64,000 nt of DNA from Adenophora triphylla var. japonica (Eukaryota > Streptophyta > Magnoliopsida > Asterales > Campanulaceae). The DNA lies in contig JAFEMH010000338.1 in NCBI GenBank assembly GCA_022495995.1, forward strand, positions 765,001 to 829,000, given 5' to 3'. Both the position numbers and the translations under genes were made by a program. The notes beneath the pieces were generated by a model. It was not told where the DNA came from. It saw only the letters and a list, made by a program, of their open reading frames with translations, and did no database searches. Below, piece by piece: positions 30,782 through 42,790 of the stretch (its first letter is position 1; each line of letters begins with the position of its first letter).

Positions 30782-31560
30782 TCACCTCGATGAGCTTGTG
30801 AGTTCCTTGTTGGTGTTTCCCTGCATCGAGGCCAGTAGATAGCTCATCTTTCTCATCATTTTCAAGACCGGAGGGATTTTATCCCGGGTGATTGTCAAAT
30901 CTATGTTGCACACTTGGGCTTTGGGAGGCTCGACCGTGAAGCCCGTTAGCATGAGACCTTCCTCATCATGTTTGATTTCCAGAATAGGTATTCCACCCGT
31001 ATCCGTGCCCTCCAAGGTGACTAAATCCCCATAAATGGTCGTCGTGTCCCCATTCGAGACGAATTTCACACACCGGTGGAGGCTTGAGGCGACCCTTGAC
31101 TCCGATGCAGCCAAGGTCTTCCCAATAAGGCGTTAAAAGTGATCGGGATGTCAATAACCCGGAATTCCACAGTATCAATTTCTCGCCAAACCAGAGGTCC
31201 AAAGTAGCAACTCCAAGGACTGCTCGAGATGTCGAGCCGTAAGCTTTGACTGTGAGGGAGGAAGGCTTCAAGTCCGTGGACTTGATGTCAAGCAGGCTCA
31301 TGATCTTTGCCGGAAGAATGTTCATTCCGGACCCATTATCAACCAGGACCCGAGGGAGGCATCGTTCATCCAATTGGACTGTGATGAAGAGAGGCTCGTT
31401 ATGATCAGCCCCAAATTGAGGGAGGTAGAGATCTGTGAAAGCGATTATGTTCCCGTAGTGGATGTTTCCAATCACCTGTACCACGTCATCGGGAGTAGCA
31501 TCAATAGGGACCAAGGTGCGGGCCAGGCTTTCTTCAAGCTTTAGCTTGTGGGGATAGGAT
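30782..31560 (-). pseudogene. pol: aspartic protease region (A2)
   Basis: The processing protease of the polyprotein. The active-site segment reads RVLVDNGSGMNILPAKIM (D-N-G-S-G in place of D-S/T-G, as in many Tat elements), preceded by GADHNEPLFITVQLDERCLP and followed by LGVATLDLWFGEK. After a frameshift near 31110-31140 the frame goes on with SRVASSLHRCVKFVSNGD, typical of the region after the protease flap. Not functional in this copy because of the frameshift. Confidence 0.7.
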
Positions 31561-31824
31561 GAGGTGAGCAGGGACCATAGAGATGTTGGCCTCGTGTTTG
31601 CTTCAACCGGGTGAGCACGGAATCCTCCTTTCCGGGTTAGGAGCTTCTATTGCCTTAGCATAGGGGCGGCGGTTCTCCTCAGTACTTGATCTCGTGGCCT
31701 TCTTATCCGCCTTGGGATTCCCTTGGAAGATTTGCCCGGATCGGGTCAACAGTTAACTTCCTCATTAGTTGCTTCTTGACTAGATTTCTTCAACGCCGCT
31801 AAGGTCAATCTGGGAGCCTTTTGG

Positions 31825-33495
31825 CTATCGGCCACCGGCCCCGACTGAGTCTAGCAACGGTGAGGGGCCGAGCTGACCGGCTCCTTCCCGGGCGGCCCTT
31901 ATAACCGCTTCCCAAGTCAGCTGTGCTTTTGAGTCCGGGGTTGTGTTGTTGCCCCCTAGATGGCCCACAGAGCTAGGGCGTCCTCCGATTCGCTCCCATA
32001 GTCCGCTCTCGATCACGCTTATCATACAACAAGAGTCGCTATTGTCGGGGCTCGGCGGCTTTTCGATCTCATCCCCGGTATAGTGCAACCATTCTGGTTC
32101 CTTTCTGTAATACTCAGAGCTGGAAATGATTATAGCATTCTGTGTGGGAGGCGCATCCGGTATCATGCCGGTTTCTAGAACTTCTCTGAGAGCTGACATA
32201 CATCCGGGGAAGGTGACCTCTAGTTGGGTAACCCTGACAAGGAGTGTTACTTTGTTTTGGGGCGGATTTGATCTGACCATGGTTATTTTCTCATTGGGGA
32301 GGATGGGAGTTAGTTTCCCTCTTTCTAACAGATCCTCGACTATCAGCCTGGATCGGATGCCTGAAAACCCTTTCCCCAAAGCATGATAGGCAGTGTTGAA
32401 TTCTAAGACATTCACATGCTCAGACCCAGGAAACTTCATGGCCTTCATGTCCTCGGTTTCATATTCGTCTTCCGAAGTGTCTTCGTCGTCGCTTGCTGAC
32501 AACCAACCATTGTGTCTGGCTCCCATGGGATTGTTTCCGGCCTGATTGTTCCAGATTGATTCCGGATCTGGGGCCTCAGTTGACTCTTCGCTCTCGTCAT
32601 CATCATCGTCATCACTGTCATCGGAATCATCTTCCCATACTACCGGGATTTCGGCTGAGAGGGAACGCCGATCAAACCCGTTAGGGGAATATGGGTGCGT
32701 GCAGCCGCAGAAATTGTCATATGCTCCCATTCCCGGAAGTGATAGTTGCGACTCAGCTTCTCCTCCCAGAAACTGCGGGGGAAGAGTGAGAGGGGGCGGC
32801 ACGTATTTGACTCCCGGCAGGATATAGAAGGAATCCTCCTCCTCTGATTCTTCGCTGTTCTCGGGATCATATTCAGCCTCTCCCAAAGCCAACTTGCAAA
32901 AGTGTACTAGCTCCAGATGCTCCTCGGCCTCTTTACTGATAAGCCCCAGTACAGGCGCTCGCCGGAAGCTTTCTTGTTCGATTCTTCTCGATTGTTCTAA
33001 CCATCTTGCGTAAATGGTTCTCTCATGCTTTGACCGGAACAGCCCTAGTTCTTCAGTATCAGCTATCCCTTCCTCTGAGAAGTAGCGAGTTTCATATTCT
33101 TGCAGGAAATCTCTGACATGAGACCAAGATGGGTTGATTCGTTCAATATACTCGTGGCTGAGGGGGAATCCGAATTCAGGATCCTCGACAAGGTTGGCCA
33201 TGGGTATTTGGGGACCTTCATCGGCATCTTCCTGGGCATGCGAAGGTTCTTCGCATTCGATCATGTTTACCTGATTATGGTTCCTTGGCAGAGGATTCTT
33301 GACTGTATTAGGCCCCTCGGGGCCTTCCAACTTTCCTTGCTCTATCAAGCCTTGGATCGCCTTTTTCAGAGTGAAGCAGTTGTCAGTCAGATGTCCATGG
33401 GCTTGATGAAAAGCACAATATTTTGAGGTATCCACGGGAGCATTCGGATTTCTGGGTTGGAAATTCTCCAAAGGCCGCAGCAAGCCTTCTTTCAC
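31825..33495 (-). CDS. gag: gag C-terminal part with zinc knuckle and long acidic region (A2)
   Basis: An uninterrupted 556-codon frame. It begins EGLLRPLENFQPRNPNAP; then comes the knuckle CAFHQAHGHLTDNC (C-X2-H-X4-H-X4-C rather than CCHC) followed by LKKAIQGLIEQGKLEGPEGP. Later there is a strongly acidic stretch (DDSDDSDDDDDDESEES) around 32560-32640 and a second (DDEDTSEDEYETED). It ends near 31825 before the protease. Continues the frame set of 33492-35208 after a short break. The long region between knuckle and protease is unusual for Ty3/gypsy gag. Confidence 0.75.
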   Translation of the reverse strand: MKEGLLRPLENFQPRNPNAPVDTSKYCAFHQAHGHLTDNCFTLKKAIQGLIEQGKLEGPEGPNTVKNPLPRNHNQVNMIECEEPSHAQEDADEGPQIPMANLVEDPEFGFPLSHEYIERINPSWSHVRDFLQEYETRYFSEEGIADTEELGLFRSKHERTIYARWLEQSRRIEQESFRRAPVLGLISKEAEEHLELVHFCKLALGEAEYDPENSEESEEEDSFYILPGVKYVPPPLTLPPQFLGGEAESQLSLPGMGAYDNFCGCTHPYSPNGFDRRSLSAEIPVVWEDDSDDSDDDDDDESEESTEAPDPESIWNNQAGNNPMGARHNGWLSASDDEDTSEDEYETEDMKAMKFPGSEHVNVLEFNTAYHALGKGFSGIRSRLIVEDLLERGKLTPILPNEKITMVRSNPPQNKVTLLVRVTQLEVTFPGCMSALREVLETGMIPDAPPTQNAIIISSSEYYRKEPEWLHYTGDEIEKPPSPDNSDSCCMISVIESGLWERIGGRPSSVGHLGGNNTTPDSKAQLTWEAVIRAAREGAGQLGPSPLLDSVGAGGR

Positions 33496-35208
33496 CAGTT
33501 CAGAGGCATTCCAAAGTTTTCGAGGTTCATGACCCGTGGCCTGGGCTCGACTGGTTTTCTGGGAGCGAAAGGAGTTGTGTTATTACATTCCTGTCCCGCG
33601 TAGTTAATCATTTCTTTGCCTTTAGAAGGAGCAGGGGCGGTGTTTGAAGGAGGAGCCCGATATCTGTAAGCAGGCGCAGCAGCCGGTTGCTGATTGTAAG
33701 CCTTTACAAACTTAGCTGCGGAGTTAACCATGGCCCGTAAGTCTGAGTACGGGAAGTGACTGAGGGAGGCTCTCAGATGTGGTTTCAGGCATGACTGGAA
33801 GATGTCCAGTTGTTCCTCTTCGGAAGGAGGGATGGCCATTTCACTGAGCTTCAGATTCCACCGCTTGTAGAAGTCCCCAAAATTCTCATCGGGACGCTGC
33901 ACTGTTGTTTGTAGGTCAACTCTATTTGTTTCCCATTCCAAGTTGGCCTTGTACTTTTCTGTGAAGGCATTGGTAATCTGGTCCCACGTAGCCCTGGCTT
34001 CAGGTTTCAAACGGAAGAACCACTTTAAGGCACTGGACTTCAAAGATAGACTGAAATAGTCAGCCAACTGCTGATTGGTATACCCTTTGGCCTTCATTGC
34101 CAAGGTATACGTGTCCAGATGAGTTTTAGGTCATGCAGTACCATCAAAGAGGTCCAGATTTGGCATAACAAATTTGTGAGGCAGGGGAACGATGGAGTCC
34201 GGGTCCGTAAGCCGGAAGGCAGACTTCTTAGCGGTCAATTCAGCAATCTGCGCTTTCATTTCCTTATGTTGTTCCATGAACCAGGCCAGATGAGGATCTT
34301 GTGGTGGAACCATGGCGTTCAAACCAGGGACTGAGCTAGAGAGAGGAGCTACCACTGGAGGCAGACTGGTGGAGGGAACGGCCGATCCGGGGACGTAGGT
34401 GAAAACTTGTCCTTGGGCTGAGTTACCATGGGGAGCATGAGTAGAAGCCTGGGCGAAGGGATAGAACCTTGCGGCCTGCTGTTGATTTTCAACTGGCAAA
34501 GTGGGTGGAGGCAGTCGTGATGTAGCCGGATAGCTTGGATTTCCAGAGTGAGTCCCATAAGTAGGCTTAAGCGTGGGCTGCTGTCCCTGAACGTTGAATT
34601 GCATGGCTGACTGAGGCGATGGTGTATAACCCGGGGGTACTGCGGTCCTGGTGATTCTGATGAAACTGGGATGGAGGTTTGGTAACCCATCGAACCCTGA
34701 GTGAGGAATGGGTTGGTGAAAGCTGTGGGAGGAGCGGCTGAGCTAACATCATTCTCGAGGAGGGGCTCCCGACGGCCGTTGAGGCATGCCGAACCGTTGT
34801 TGTGGCCCTCAACTTGCTGCGAAGGCCCGGATTGATCGGTTCCAAACTGTGGCGGGATCCCGATTAGCTGTGGCATTCCGAGATAACCCCAACCATGAGA
34901 AGACATTCCGTACTGGCTTTGTCCCCACTGAGGAACTGCAAACTGATTTGTGCCGTCTGCCGCATGGATCCGGTGGTCTGTGGTTGGGAGCCGGGCTGAC
35001 CCAAAGATCGAGGAACATGGGTTCTGGTAGTGGTACCATATGAGGTGGGTGGTGGCATCCTGGAGTAATCAGGGCGACTGAGAGTGGGATTGGCATCCTC
35101 GTCTTCTTCCACGGTGAAGGTGCCATCGGGATTGAGGCTGGCGGCCAAACCATGGCTCTTAATAGCCTCCATAAGGCTATTCAGCTGTGCTTCCTGTCGT
35201 AATCTCAT
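33492..35208 (-). pseudogene. gag: gag N-terminal and capsid part (A2)
   Basis: Structural protein that packages element RNA. Start M-R-L-R-Q-E-A-Q (35208) follows the leader; an N-terminal coiled-coil-like SLMEAIKSH is followed by a Pro/Gln-rich region. The capsid homology region reads PKTHLDTYTLAMKAKG, ALKWFFRLKPEARATWDQIT, DFYKRWNLKLSEMAIPPSEE and LKPHLRASLSHFPY. One TGA-like break after LDLFDGTA (near 34131) and at least two frame changes in the Pro-rich part break it. The frame overlaps the next part at 33492-33495. Confidence 0.75.
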
Positions 35209-36764
35209 CTGTTTCGCTAACCGATTCCACCGCCGTTCGTCTCGAGGGTCCCGGGAGGCGGAGTGACGTTGTCCCCATCATTACCGGCCGATGCACATTC
35301 TCAAACCCGGAGTCGGAACAAACGGTGAAGCCGATGACGCGCTTGACTCTTTCCAACTGATCAAACGGTGACCCGGTGTCCGGAACCAACCTTTGTGAGG
35401 AGCTGCGGGGGAAAAGGCACGGGGGTGCAGATGTTTAGGGATTGAAGGAGGGTAGGTGTTTGGGCTGTGGGCTCATGCAACATGTAGTTATTTGTTCTTG
35501 TTTACTTAAAACATGTTTTATTAACCTAATCGGTTGGAAAAGATTGCTCTTCTTTTTCGCAAACTACTCTGAATCTCGGATCGGTGGTCCCGTCACTACG
35601 TCTATAAGCCCCTCGTATTCCACCCGTATTTCGACCTCCCAGGTGGATCGCCCAGGCGAGGGTCCTATAGGGCAAGCGGGTCCCACCGACCGAAAGAAAA
35701 ATGATCCTAAAAGTCTGGCGGGTAATCGAGTCTTAACGAGCATTCGATGTAAATTACGGACAAATCTGACGTCAAAAGTCAAGATCATGTCCGAGGGCTC
35801 GACGAAAAGTCGGCATGATTTGGACTGATGAATGTCCACAATTGATCTTGACTCGTCGTCAATTAGGCCGTAATTAGGCATGGAATAATCATTAATCCTT
35901 GATGACTCGGTCATGCCGGGAGTCGGTGTATAATTTGTGCCAGTCAGAGCCGAAGTCAAGGCGCCGGTCAATATCTTGGTAAAAGTCTGCGGCGAAAAAC
36001 CGGCATGACTTCAACTGATTAGGGTCCCCGAAAGATATTGAGTCGGTATGCCGACAAAGGCTTGAAAGGAAAGGTCTATACACAGACAGGGCATGACACA
36101 GACCAAACTAAAAACCAACCGGGTCTCGGACAAAGTGTGTCACGGACAAGTGCATGGTCGACATGAGGCTCCATGGGATGTTTGGGTAGTCCTGTGCTTG
36201 CACCGAGAGGCGTAATAAGACCAAACGGGCCGCGACAAGGATTTCCCCGGGTTAGGGACGTAGTGTGCAGTGTAAGGTCACGTGCACGTAGTGTGCAAGC
36301 AGTCTATCTTCTTTTTCTGAGTAAAATAGAAATTTTTCATGTGTCTTAAAAAGTATGATGCATGATTTTTTTTAAATTTTTTTTTTTTTGAAACTCTTTT
36401 TTTTTTGAAATTCCTTTTTTTTTTGAAATTTTTTTTGAAAGTAAATGCACACATAAGCACATAAACACAAAAATTCCAACAGTTAGGGACATGATTCCGA
36501 CAGTCAAAATTTTGACTTTTTCCGAGGCGGCCAAAACAACACGAAAATGTGCCAAAAATCAACACACACAACAAATGATTTTTAATGCCGGGACGGAAGC
36601 TTGACCCTCAAAAGCTTTTCTTTTTTTTTTGAAAACAATGATACCGGTACGTGGGATTGTTAAACCACAATTTATCCCCGACTCGTGTTAGGAGGCGATA
36701 ACGGGAAGTTTAATGGTTTCCACCAATATACCAAATATCATTTTTTTTAGAAAAAGCTTATCTT
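35209..36764 (-). other. untranslated leader of A2
   Basis: Inverted equivalent of 3447-4985. It contains the conserved block at 35590-35692, where CCTCGCCTGGGCGATCCACC shows some change in the stem. Short frames here are not conserved as proteins among A1, A2 and A3. Confidence 0.6.
35590..35692 (-). promoter_or_regulatory. conserved leader block (A2 copy)
   Basis: Same block as at 4501-4605, inverted; the GAGGGGCTTATAGACGTAG end is kept. One stem arm is altered (CCTGGG in place of CCCGGG), which weakens but does not abolish self-complementarity. Confidence 0.55.
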
Positions 36765-36782
36765 TCCCCAGCGGAGTCGCCA
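36765..36782 (-). other. primer binding site, tRNA-Arg type (A2)
   Basis: Minus strand TGGCGACTCCGCTGGGGA, identical to the A1 and A3 sites and one base from the LTR end. Confidence 0.75.
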
Positions 36783-36783
36783 C

Positions 36784-37014
36784 TGTGATGATGTGCCAAT
36801 TTTTCCGAAAGGACTTTGAAATTTTCGTTTCTTTGAAAACCAATCGAAAAAAAATCGGAGTCGCCACGCCATTTTTGTTATAAGGGTCAAAACTTTGAAA
36901 AATGCCCGAGATTAGATATTTGGGTTCGGAGGTCACGTTACACGCCGGGAAGGACGTTAGTGTGCACCCGGAATGCCTCGTAAAACGAGTCTTCCAAGCT
37001 AAAAACCATTTGTT

Positions 37015-37051
<37 letters not shown>

Positions 37052-38503
37052 TTGGCCAAAATAAGTTGAAACTGAGGAAAGTAAAAATTGGGAATTCTTT
37101 ATTAGACTTTGGACAGATCCCATGATTTTTGGTGTGATTTTTGGGTTGAGTTTTGGTACTCAAAAGATTTTTGGAAGTTGGAAACCATTTCTGCCAGAAT
37201 GAAAAAGGCAGTGGACACTTAATTTTGAAATGGACTTTAGGGCTTGAAAACTCTAGAATTTGGGAAAAGTCCGAGAATGAAAAATGTTCAAAACACCTTA
37301 AATAAGGTTTCTGTAAAAGAAATTTTCATTTTGGAGATGATTTGAAATCTGGACTTCCCGAGACTGAAGAACTGACCTTTAAAGGAAAATTTGAAAAAGG
37401 GAGTTTTACTCACGTAAAAAATAAAGTAAAAAAATTTCTGGAAAGATCTGGACGTTGGCTACAAAAATTGTTTTGTAGTCAACACCAAATTCCAAGTTTA
37501 TCTGTGTCCAAAAAATTAGACCATGGACAGAGGTCTTAGAAAATTGCTACTGGACAGCAACTTCTCAAGAAGGAAAACATGATTTTAAAGGGGGTTTGGC
37601 ATCCATGCTTGTCCCCATTTCCCTAGGTTTTGATTAGTGATCACTTGACATTTTAGTGGTGAATCAACTATATCAAACCATCCTTGGGGTACATTAGGAC
37701 TAAGCACTTCATTTGCTTGGGAAGGGGAATTTTATCCTTTGAAAATGAGATTTGATGTATGAAAATGATTTTTAGGGTTTTGAAAATGTGTTTTCTTTGC
37801 AAGTAAGTAAGAACACTTTGAAAATAATGTTGATCCTTGTAGAAGATCATCCATGGAGATGAACTTCCATGGTGATCTTCTTGGATCTAAGGCAAGAAGA
37901 TGAACAAACTACATTTTGGAGTTTGAAAATGCATGCATGAATGAAGGAGTTTAGGGTAAGGAGAAGGAGGGTTTACCAATCTTCTTTGTGTTTTGAGTTT
38001 TAGGCTTGAATGTAAGAGTGTTTGAGGCTTGAATATGAGAGTGTTTGAGTGAGTGTGATTTTGGGTGAATAGTTGAGAAAAAGGTGACAATTCTAGAGAA
38101 TTCTCATTGTTTTCTCTCTATTTTCGCCAAGGTGCAGTTGTGAAAAATGTTTCTTCTCCTTTTATTTCTGAGACTGAAGGCCTCAATTTATAGCCCTCTG
38201 GAAATGACAAAACCATCCGCGCGCGGATGGTTCCTGCAGTGTGCACTGTTCATTAATTGCAGCTCCAGGCTTTGGACACAAAGAATATTTAAAAAAAAAA
38301 TCAAACTGATTATGTTTTTCAACTTACCAGATTCGGATTTTCTTAATTCTTTTACTTTTTGAGATTCTTTTGTAGGTTTAACCTTAAATAACAATGCCCA
38401 CTTTGCTCTTGCTTTGTTAGAAAAGTTAGGAATGTTAGGAATGTTATAACTTTCGTTAATTTTCTAACGAAAATACTAACAAACTCAAATTGGAGCACTT
38501 ACA
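36784..38503 (-). repeat. 5' LTR of A2
   Basis: 1,720 bp, minus strand TGTAAGTGCTCC...CATCACA. TATA box on the minus strand at 38186-38192. The palindrome is expanded to CCGCGCGCGG near 38217-38226. A (TG)n run (about 37019-37047) matches the (CA)n of A1. Decoy PBS at 36856-36866. Flank AGGTT on its 5' side is in element C. Confidence 0.9.
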
Positions 38504-38508
38504 AACCT

Positions 38509-40150
38509 ATGACTTCCACCGCCAGCAAAACCATTTCTGTACCTAGCAGCGTGAATCCCCAAACCAGTAGCAGGCCAGCCATCGGAGGCCAATATTCATT
38601 GCCTCCTCCTCCGCCTGTGAATTCTGGCAAGAAGCAGATGTCTCCATCTCCTGATCTTGAGATCAAAAGCATGCTCGTTCAGATGAAGAATCAACTGGAT
38701 CGCCAACAGAATAGCACCTTCTTGATAGCCGAAAGCTTGATAAAGGTGCAAAAGGAACAAGAGTTGCTTTCCTAAAGAATGGATGCTGTATCCCCTTACC
38801 GTCCTAGAGTCCTTGACTTCAACATTGGGAACAACTCTCAAACCTTCAATGAATTCCTTCCAATGGCTTCATCTGTAAGGATGTCGTCATCACAAACCCT
38901 GACGTCTTCTCCCCCGCTGATGACTTCTGTGGCGATGTCAACACTCTTAGCCACCAGTGCCTGCAGGATGACTTTTCCAGAAGGGCCCATCCTCACTAAT
39001 AGCACCATCATGACATCTTCTGCAGATAATGCTAATCCTTTTGTTAATTTCAATACTAGTTCTGCTTTGGATAATATTGCTCATGCTACTAACCCTTTTG
39101 TAGGTACCTACATTGCAAATCATCTTCAGGAGTTGAGGGACATGATCATGAATGTGCCAGGCGTCACCCCGCCTATCCAGCAGGTCTCCCCAATATGTTA
39201 CAATCAGTCTCACTTTACTCCAGCAATTGCGCATGTCGACATCCCGAAAGGATTTAGCGTTCCAGCTATGAAGTTGTATGATAGGAGCTCGGATCCTGAG
39301 GAGCATGTCGCCCACTACCAAGAAAAGATGGAGATTGTTTGCATTTTGCTCCAATTTCTTGAGGCTTGTTTGTGTCGAGGGTTCGGTTTGACGTTGGTAG
39401 GACCAGCATTGAAGTGGCTGATCCGTCAACCTCCTGGTTCTATTGGCTCGTTTGCTCAATTTGTCAACCTGTTCAACAATCAATTCTCTTGCAGCCGACA
39501 GTTTGAGAAGCTCACCAGTGATCTTTACAGTATCACCCAGCTGCCCGCCGAAGCCTTAAAAGACTATGTTAATAGATTTAATAAAAAAGTCATGGAGATC
39601 CCCAACCTGGACATGGCGACAGCTGCAGAAGCCTTCAAAATGGGCTTGAAGAAAGATTCCCCTTACTATGAAGATTTAGTGATGAAACCGTGCAAGAAAA
39701 TGGAGGCTCCGAAATCGAGCTTTAAGGTTCATCAGGCTAGAAGAGGATAAGGTGCAGCAGTCAGAGCATCCTGACAAGGCTTCATCATATGATCATCCTG
39801 ACAGGAAGATAGAGTCATCTCACCAAAGGCAGAGCAGATCCAGACCTTACCACAGAAATGACCATAACAAAGTCAATTGTGTGGAAGATGATGGAGATGA
39901 TGATGATTTTGAATCTCCTAATATTTCTGATTATTGTTTCTCTGTTGATGTTTTAGGTATCCTGTGTGCAATGAGCAATCTTGGAGATAAAGCAAGGTGG
40001 CCTCGAAAGACTGACAAGCCGTCCGGCAATCCAAGTGGTGTGCTTACCACAAGGATTTTGGACATCTTATTGAAGATTGCATCGCCTTGAGGAAGGAGAT
40101 CAGCTACCTGTTGTCTAAGGGACATCTTAAAGAACTCCTTGGGAACCGCA
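38509..40150 (+). pseudogene. gag: gag (element C)
   Basis: Starts MTSTASKTISVPSS right after the A2 LTR; a TAA at 38773 splits off the first 88 codons. The main part (38779-39750) has IPKGFSVPAMKLYDRSSDPE, ALKWLIRQPPGSIGSFAQF, and LTSDLYSITQLPAEALKDYV, standard Tat capsid text. After a frameshift near 39750 the knuckle CAYHKDFGHLIEDC (about 40036-40077; C-X2-H-X4-H-X4-C) is followed by ALRKEISYLLSKGHL. Two or three lesions. Confidence 0.8.
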
Positions 40151-40819
40151 AGACCAAGACAGAGAACAAAGAGCCCGTTGCAACCAGACCACCATCTCCT
40201 CCACCGGTAACAAAGGTAGTTAATGTTATTAGTGGTGGTTCTGATATTTGCGATACTTCTTATTCTGCATCTAAGAGATTCGCCAAGCAAGCTAAGGATG
40301 AGAAGCCCGAGAGACTCTCAAAGATGTCACAGCTCACATCCCAAGATGTCATCTTCTTCGAAGAAAGTGACAGGGACAATGTTATTGGTCATTGCACTCC
40401 AGATCGCCAATTGCAAAGTTAGACGTATCCTAGTAGATGGAGGCAGTTCTGTAAACCTCATTATGCTAGATGCCTTGAAAGAAATGAAGATCCCTGAAGA
40501 AAGCATTGTAAAAAGAACCTCCGTGCTCGTGGGCTTCAGTGGAGAAACCAAAAGCACCGTGGGAGAAATCACACTTCCAGTTTATGTCAAAGGTATCAAC
40601 TCCATGGAGAGATTCTGCGTGATTGACAGTGCAACATGTTACAATGTAATCTTAGGAAGACCATGGATCCATGGAATGAAGGCAGTTCCATCCACCTGTC
40701 ACCAATGTGTCAAGATGCCGACACCTTGGGGAGTTGTTAAGGTTTACAGTGATCAGCAGTCAGCTAAAGAATGCTATATGACCTCCATGAAGGCGTCGAC
40801 ATCTCCCAAGATGGCATAG
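40151..40819 (+). pseudogene. pol: aspartic protease (element C)
   Basis: Active site RRILVDGGSSVNLIMLDAL (D-G-G-S in place of D-S/T-G) near 40420-40480. Next come VGEITLPVYVKG and the flap-side CYNVILGRPWIHGMKAVPS. A frameshift lies near 40320-40400, where reading moves between overlapping frames. Ends TAG at 40817-40819; typical gypsy polyproteins continue here, so this may be another point mutation. Confidence 0.75.
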
Positions 40820-42030
40820 CAATTACAGAGAAAGGGCCGTGAGGTTCTGGAGGCGAAGGAACATGACGTAAAAGAGATATTCTTAGACCCCTCAAACCCA
40901 GATCTCAAGGTGCTGATTGGTCAAGATGTTCCGTCAGAAATCGAAGAAGATCTTGTCAACCTCTTGAAAAGCAGGATTAAAAGCTTCGCCTGGAAGCATG
41001 AAGACATGACAGGCATCAGCAAAGACGTCATCACCCACAAACTCAACATTTATACATCCTTTAGACCAATTCACCAAAAGAGACGGAAGTTTGCACAAGA
41101 AAGGAACCTAATCATTCAGGAAGAAGTAGACAGATTGCTCAAAGCCAAAATGATCAGAGAAGTCGAATACCCAAGATGGTTAGCAAATGTGATGGTGGTA
41201 GAGAAGAAGAATGGCAAGTGGAGAGTTTGTGTCGAATTTACAGACTTAAATAAAGCCTGTCCCAAAGATCCTTTCCCCTTCCCACACATTGATACTTTAG
41301 TCGATACTACTTCCGGTCATGAAGTGTGGACTTTCTTGGATGCATCTTCAGGATTCCAGAAATCCAGATGGAGCCATCCGACCAAGAGGACACCGCCTTC
41401 ATTACTCCCACGGGTATTTATTGTTATATTGCAATGCCTTTTGGACTAAGAAACGCAGGTGCTACATACCAAAGGCTGGTCAATATGATGTTCAAAGAAC
41501 AGATTGGGGACACCATGGAAGTATACATCGACGATATGGTGATAAAATCAAAGAAAGCTGAAGATCATGTTCGGGATCTTACTCAAGCATTTGACATCCT
41601 GGACAAATTCAACATGAAGTTAAACCCAACAAATTGCAATTTTGGCATGAACTCCGGTAAATTCTTGGGCTACATGGTGACTCAAAGAGGGATAGAGGCA
41701 AGCCCGGAGCAAATAAAAGCCATCATCAATCTAACGTCACCTAAATCCATCAAAGATGTTCAAAGATTGACGGGAAAAGTGGCAGCATTGAATCGATTCA
41801 TCTCAAAATCCTCAGACAGATGCAAACCATTCTATGGCATCTTAAAGAAAAATTCTAGATTTGAGTGGACTGAAAAGCATGAACAAGCCTTTCAAGATTT
41901 AAAGCAGTACTTGTCAACACCTCCCCTACTCTCGAAGCCTCAAGAAGGTGAGCCATTATGTGTTTACTTAGCTGTCTCTGAAACTGCAGTCAGCGCCGTC
42001 CTGGTCCGTGATCAAGATGGCGTCCAATAA
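40820..42030 (+). pseudogene. pol: reverse transcriptase (element C)
   Basis: Copies element RNA into DNA. Frame 1 (to about 41360) has SFAWKHEDMTGI, ANVMVVEKKNGKWRVCVEFT, DLNKACPKDPFPFPHID and TFLDASSGF. After a single indel frame 2 has AFITPTGIYCYIAMPFGLRN, GATYQRLVNMMF, and the catalytic EVYIDDMVIKS (YIDD) near 41520-41550. The connection region FLGYMVTQRGIEASPEQIKA and VQRLTGKVAALNRFISKS follows. Ends with TAA after DGVQ at 42028-42030, where related elements continue. Two lesions only. Confidence 0.85.
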
Positions 42031-42790
42031 CCGATATATTATGTAAGTAAAACATTGCTCGATGAGGAAACCATGTATTCACACCTTGAAAAAATAATCT
42101 TAGCTTTAATTTCTGCTTCAATTAAGTTAAGGCATTATTTTGAAACTCATATCATTGTCATTCGTACTAACTATCCGATAAAAAGTGTAATGAGAAAACC
42201 AGAAATGTTAGGAAGGATGGCCAAATGGTCTGTTCAACTAAGCACTTATGACATCAAGTATGAGCCTAGAACAACAATAAAATTCCAAGCACTTGCATAC
42301 TTTGTGGCAGACTTTAGTCCAAGCATGCAACCGAAAGTAGAACTAGAAGTCCAACAGCTCCAAGATGGGGACATCCTACGAAAGTGGACTCTATTCACAG
42401 ATGGTGCTTCTAATATGAGGGGCACAGGGCTAGGTGTTGTCATAAAGTCGCCATAAGGGGACATCATACCCCAGGCCATTAGTTGTGATTTTAAAGCTAC
42501 CAATAATGAAGCAGAATACGAAGCCTTAATCGTGGGCCTAACCGTGGCTCTAGACATGAACATTAAAGCAATACAGGTATATAGTGATTCATTATTACTT
42601 GTCAATCATTTTAACGGTTCCTATGCAGCAAAAAATGCCAAGATGACAGCTTATTTGGGCATTGTGAAAATTCTGGCAAGCAAATTTCAAATCTTATCCT
42701 TTGAACAAATACCCCGAGAGGAGAACTCTCAAGAAGATGCATTGGCCAATCTTGGATCAGCTTTCAAAAGCTTATCTCAGACCAATATAC
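42031..42790 (+). pseudogene. pol: tandem RNase H domains (element C)
   Basis: First domain end: KLRHYFETHIIVIRTNYPIK and RMAKWSVQLSTYDIKYEPR (42120-42270). Second, Tat-specific domain: WTLFTDGASNMRGTGLGVV (first Asp), an in-frame TAA at 42454, ATNNEAEYEALIVGL (Glu), YSDSLLLVNHFNG (Asp) and QEDALANLGSAF (final Asp). All four catalytic acids of the second domain are present, with one nonsense codon between. Confidence 0.8.

Larger units (their letters stand above)
26136..38503 (-). mobile_element. element A2: Tat retrotransposon with RT deletion, truncated at its 3' end
   Basis: Minus-strand element. Order from its own 5' end: LTR 36784-38503, PBS, leader, gag (35208-31825), protease (31560-30782), linker, [RT, RNase H and integrase N-terminus missing], integrase core (29700-28937), hairpin/stem-loop region, aORF1 (26952-28444, plus strand), C-terminus of aORF2 (26137-26388, plus strand). 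The 3' LTR is absent; the Tekay-like LTR starts at 26135. Inserted into gag of element C at 38503/38504. Confidence 0.8.

Noticed and set aside
34349..34906. Long minus-strand frame overlapping the gag Pro/Gln-rich part
   Set aside because: Only parts of it match the gag text of A1 and A3; other parts match in a neighbouring frame, so it is a mix of true gag and shadow frame created by indels.
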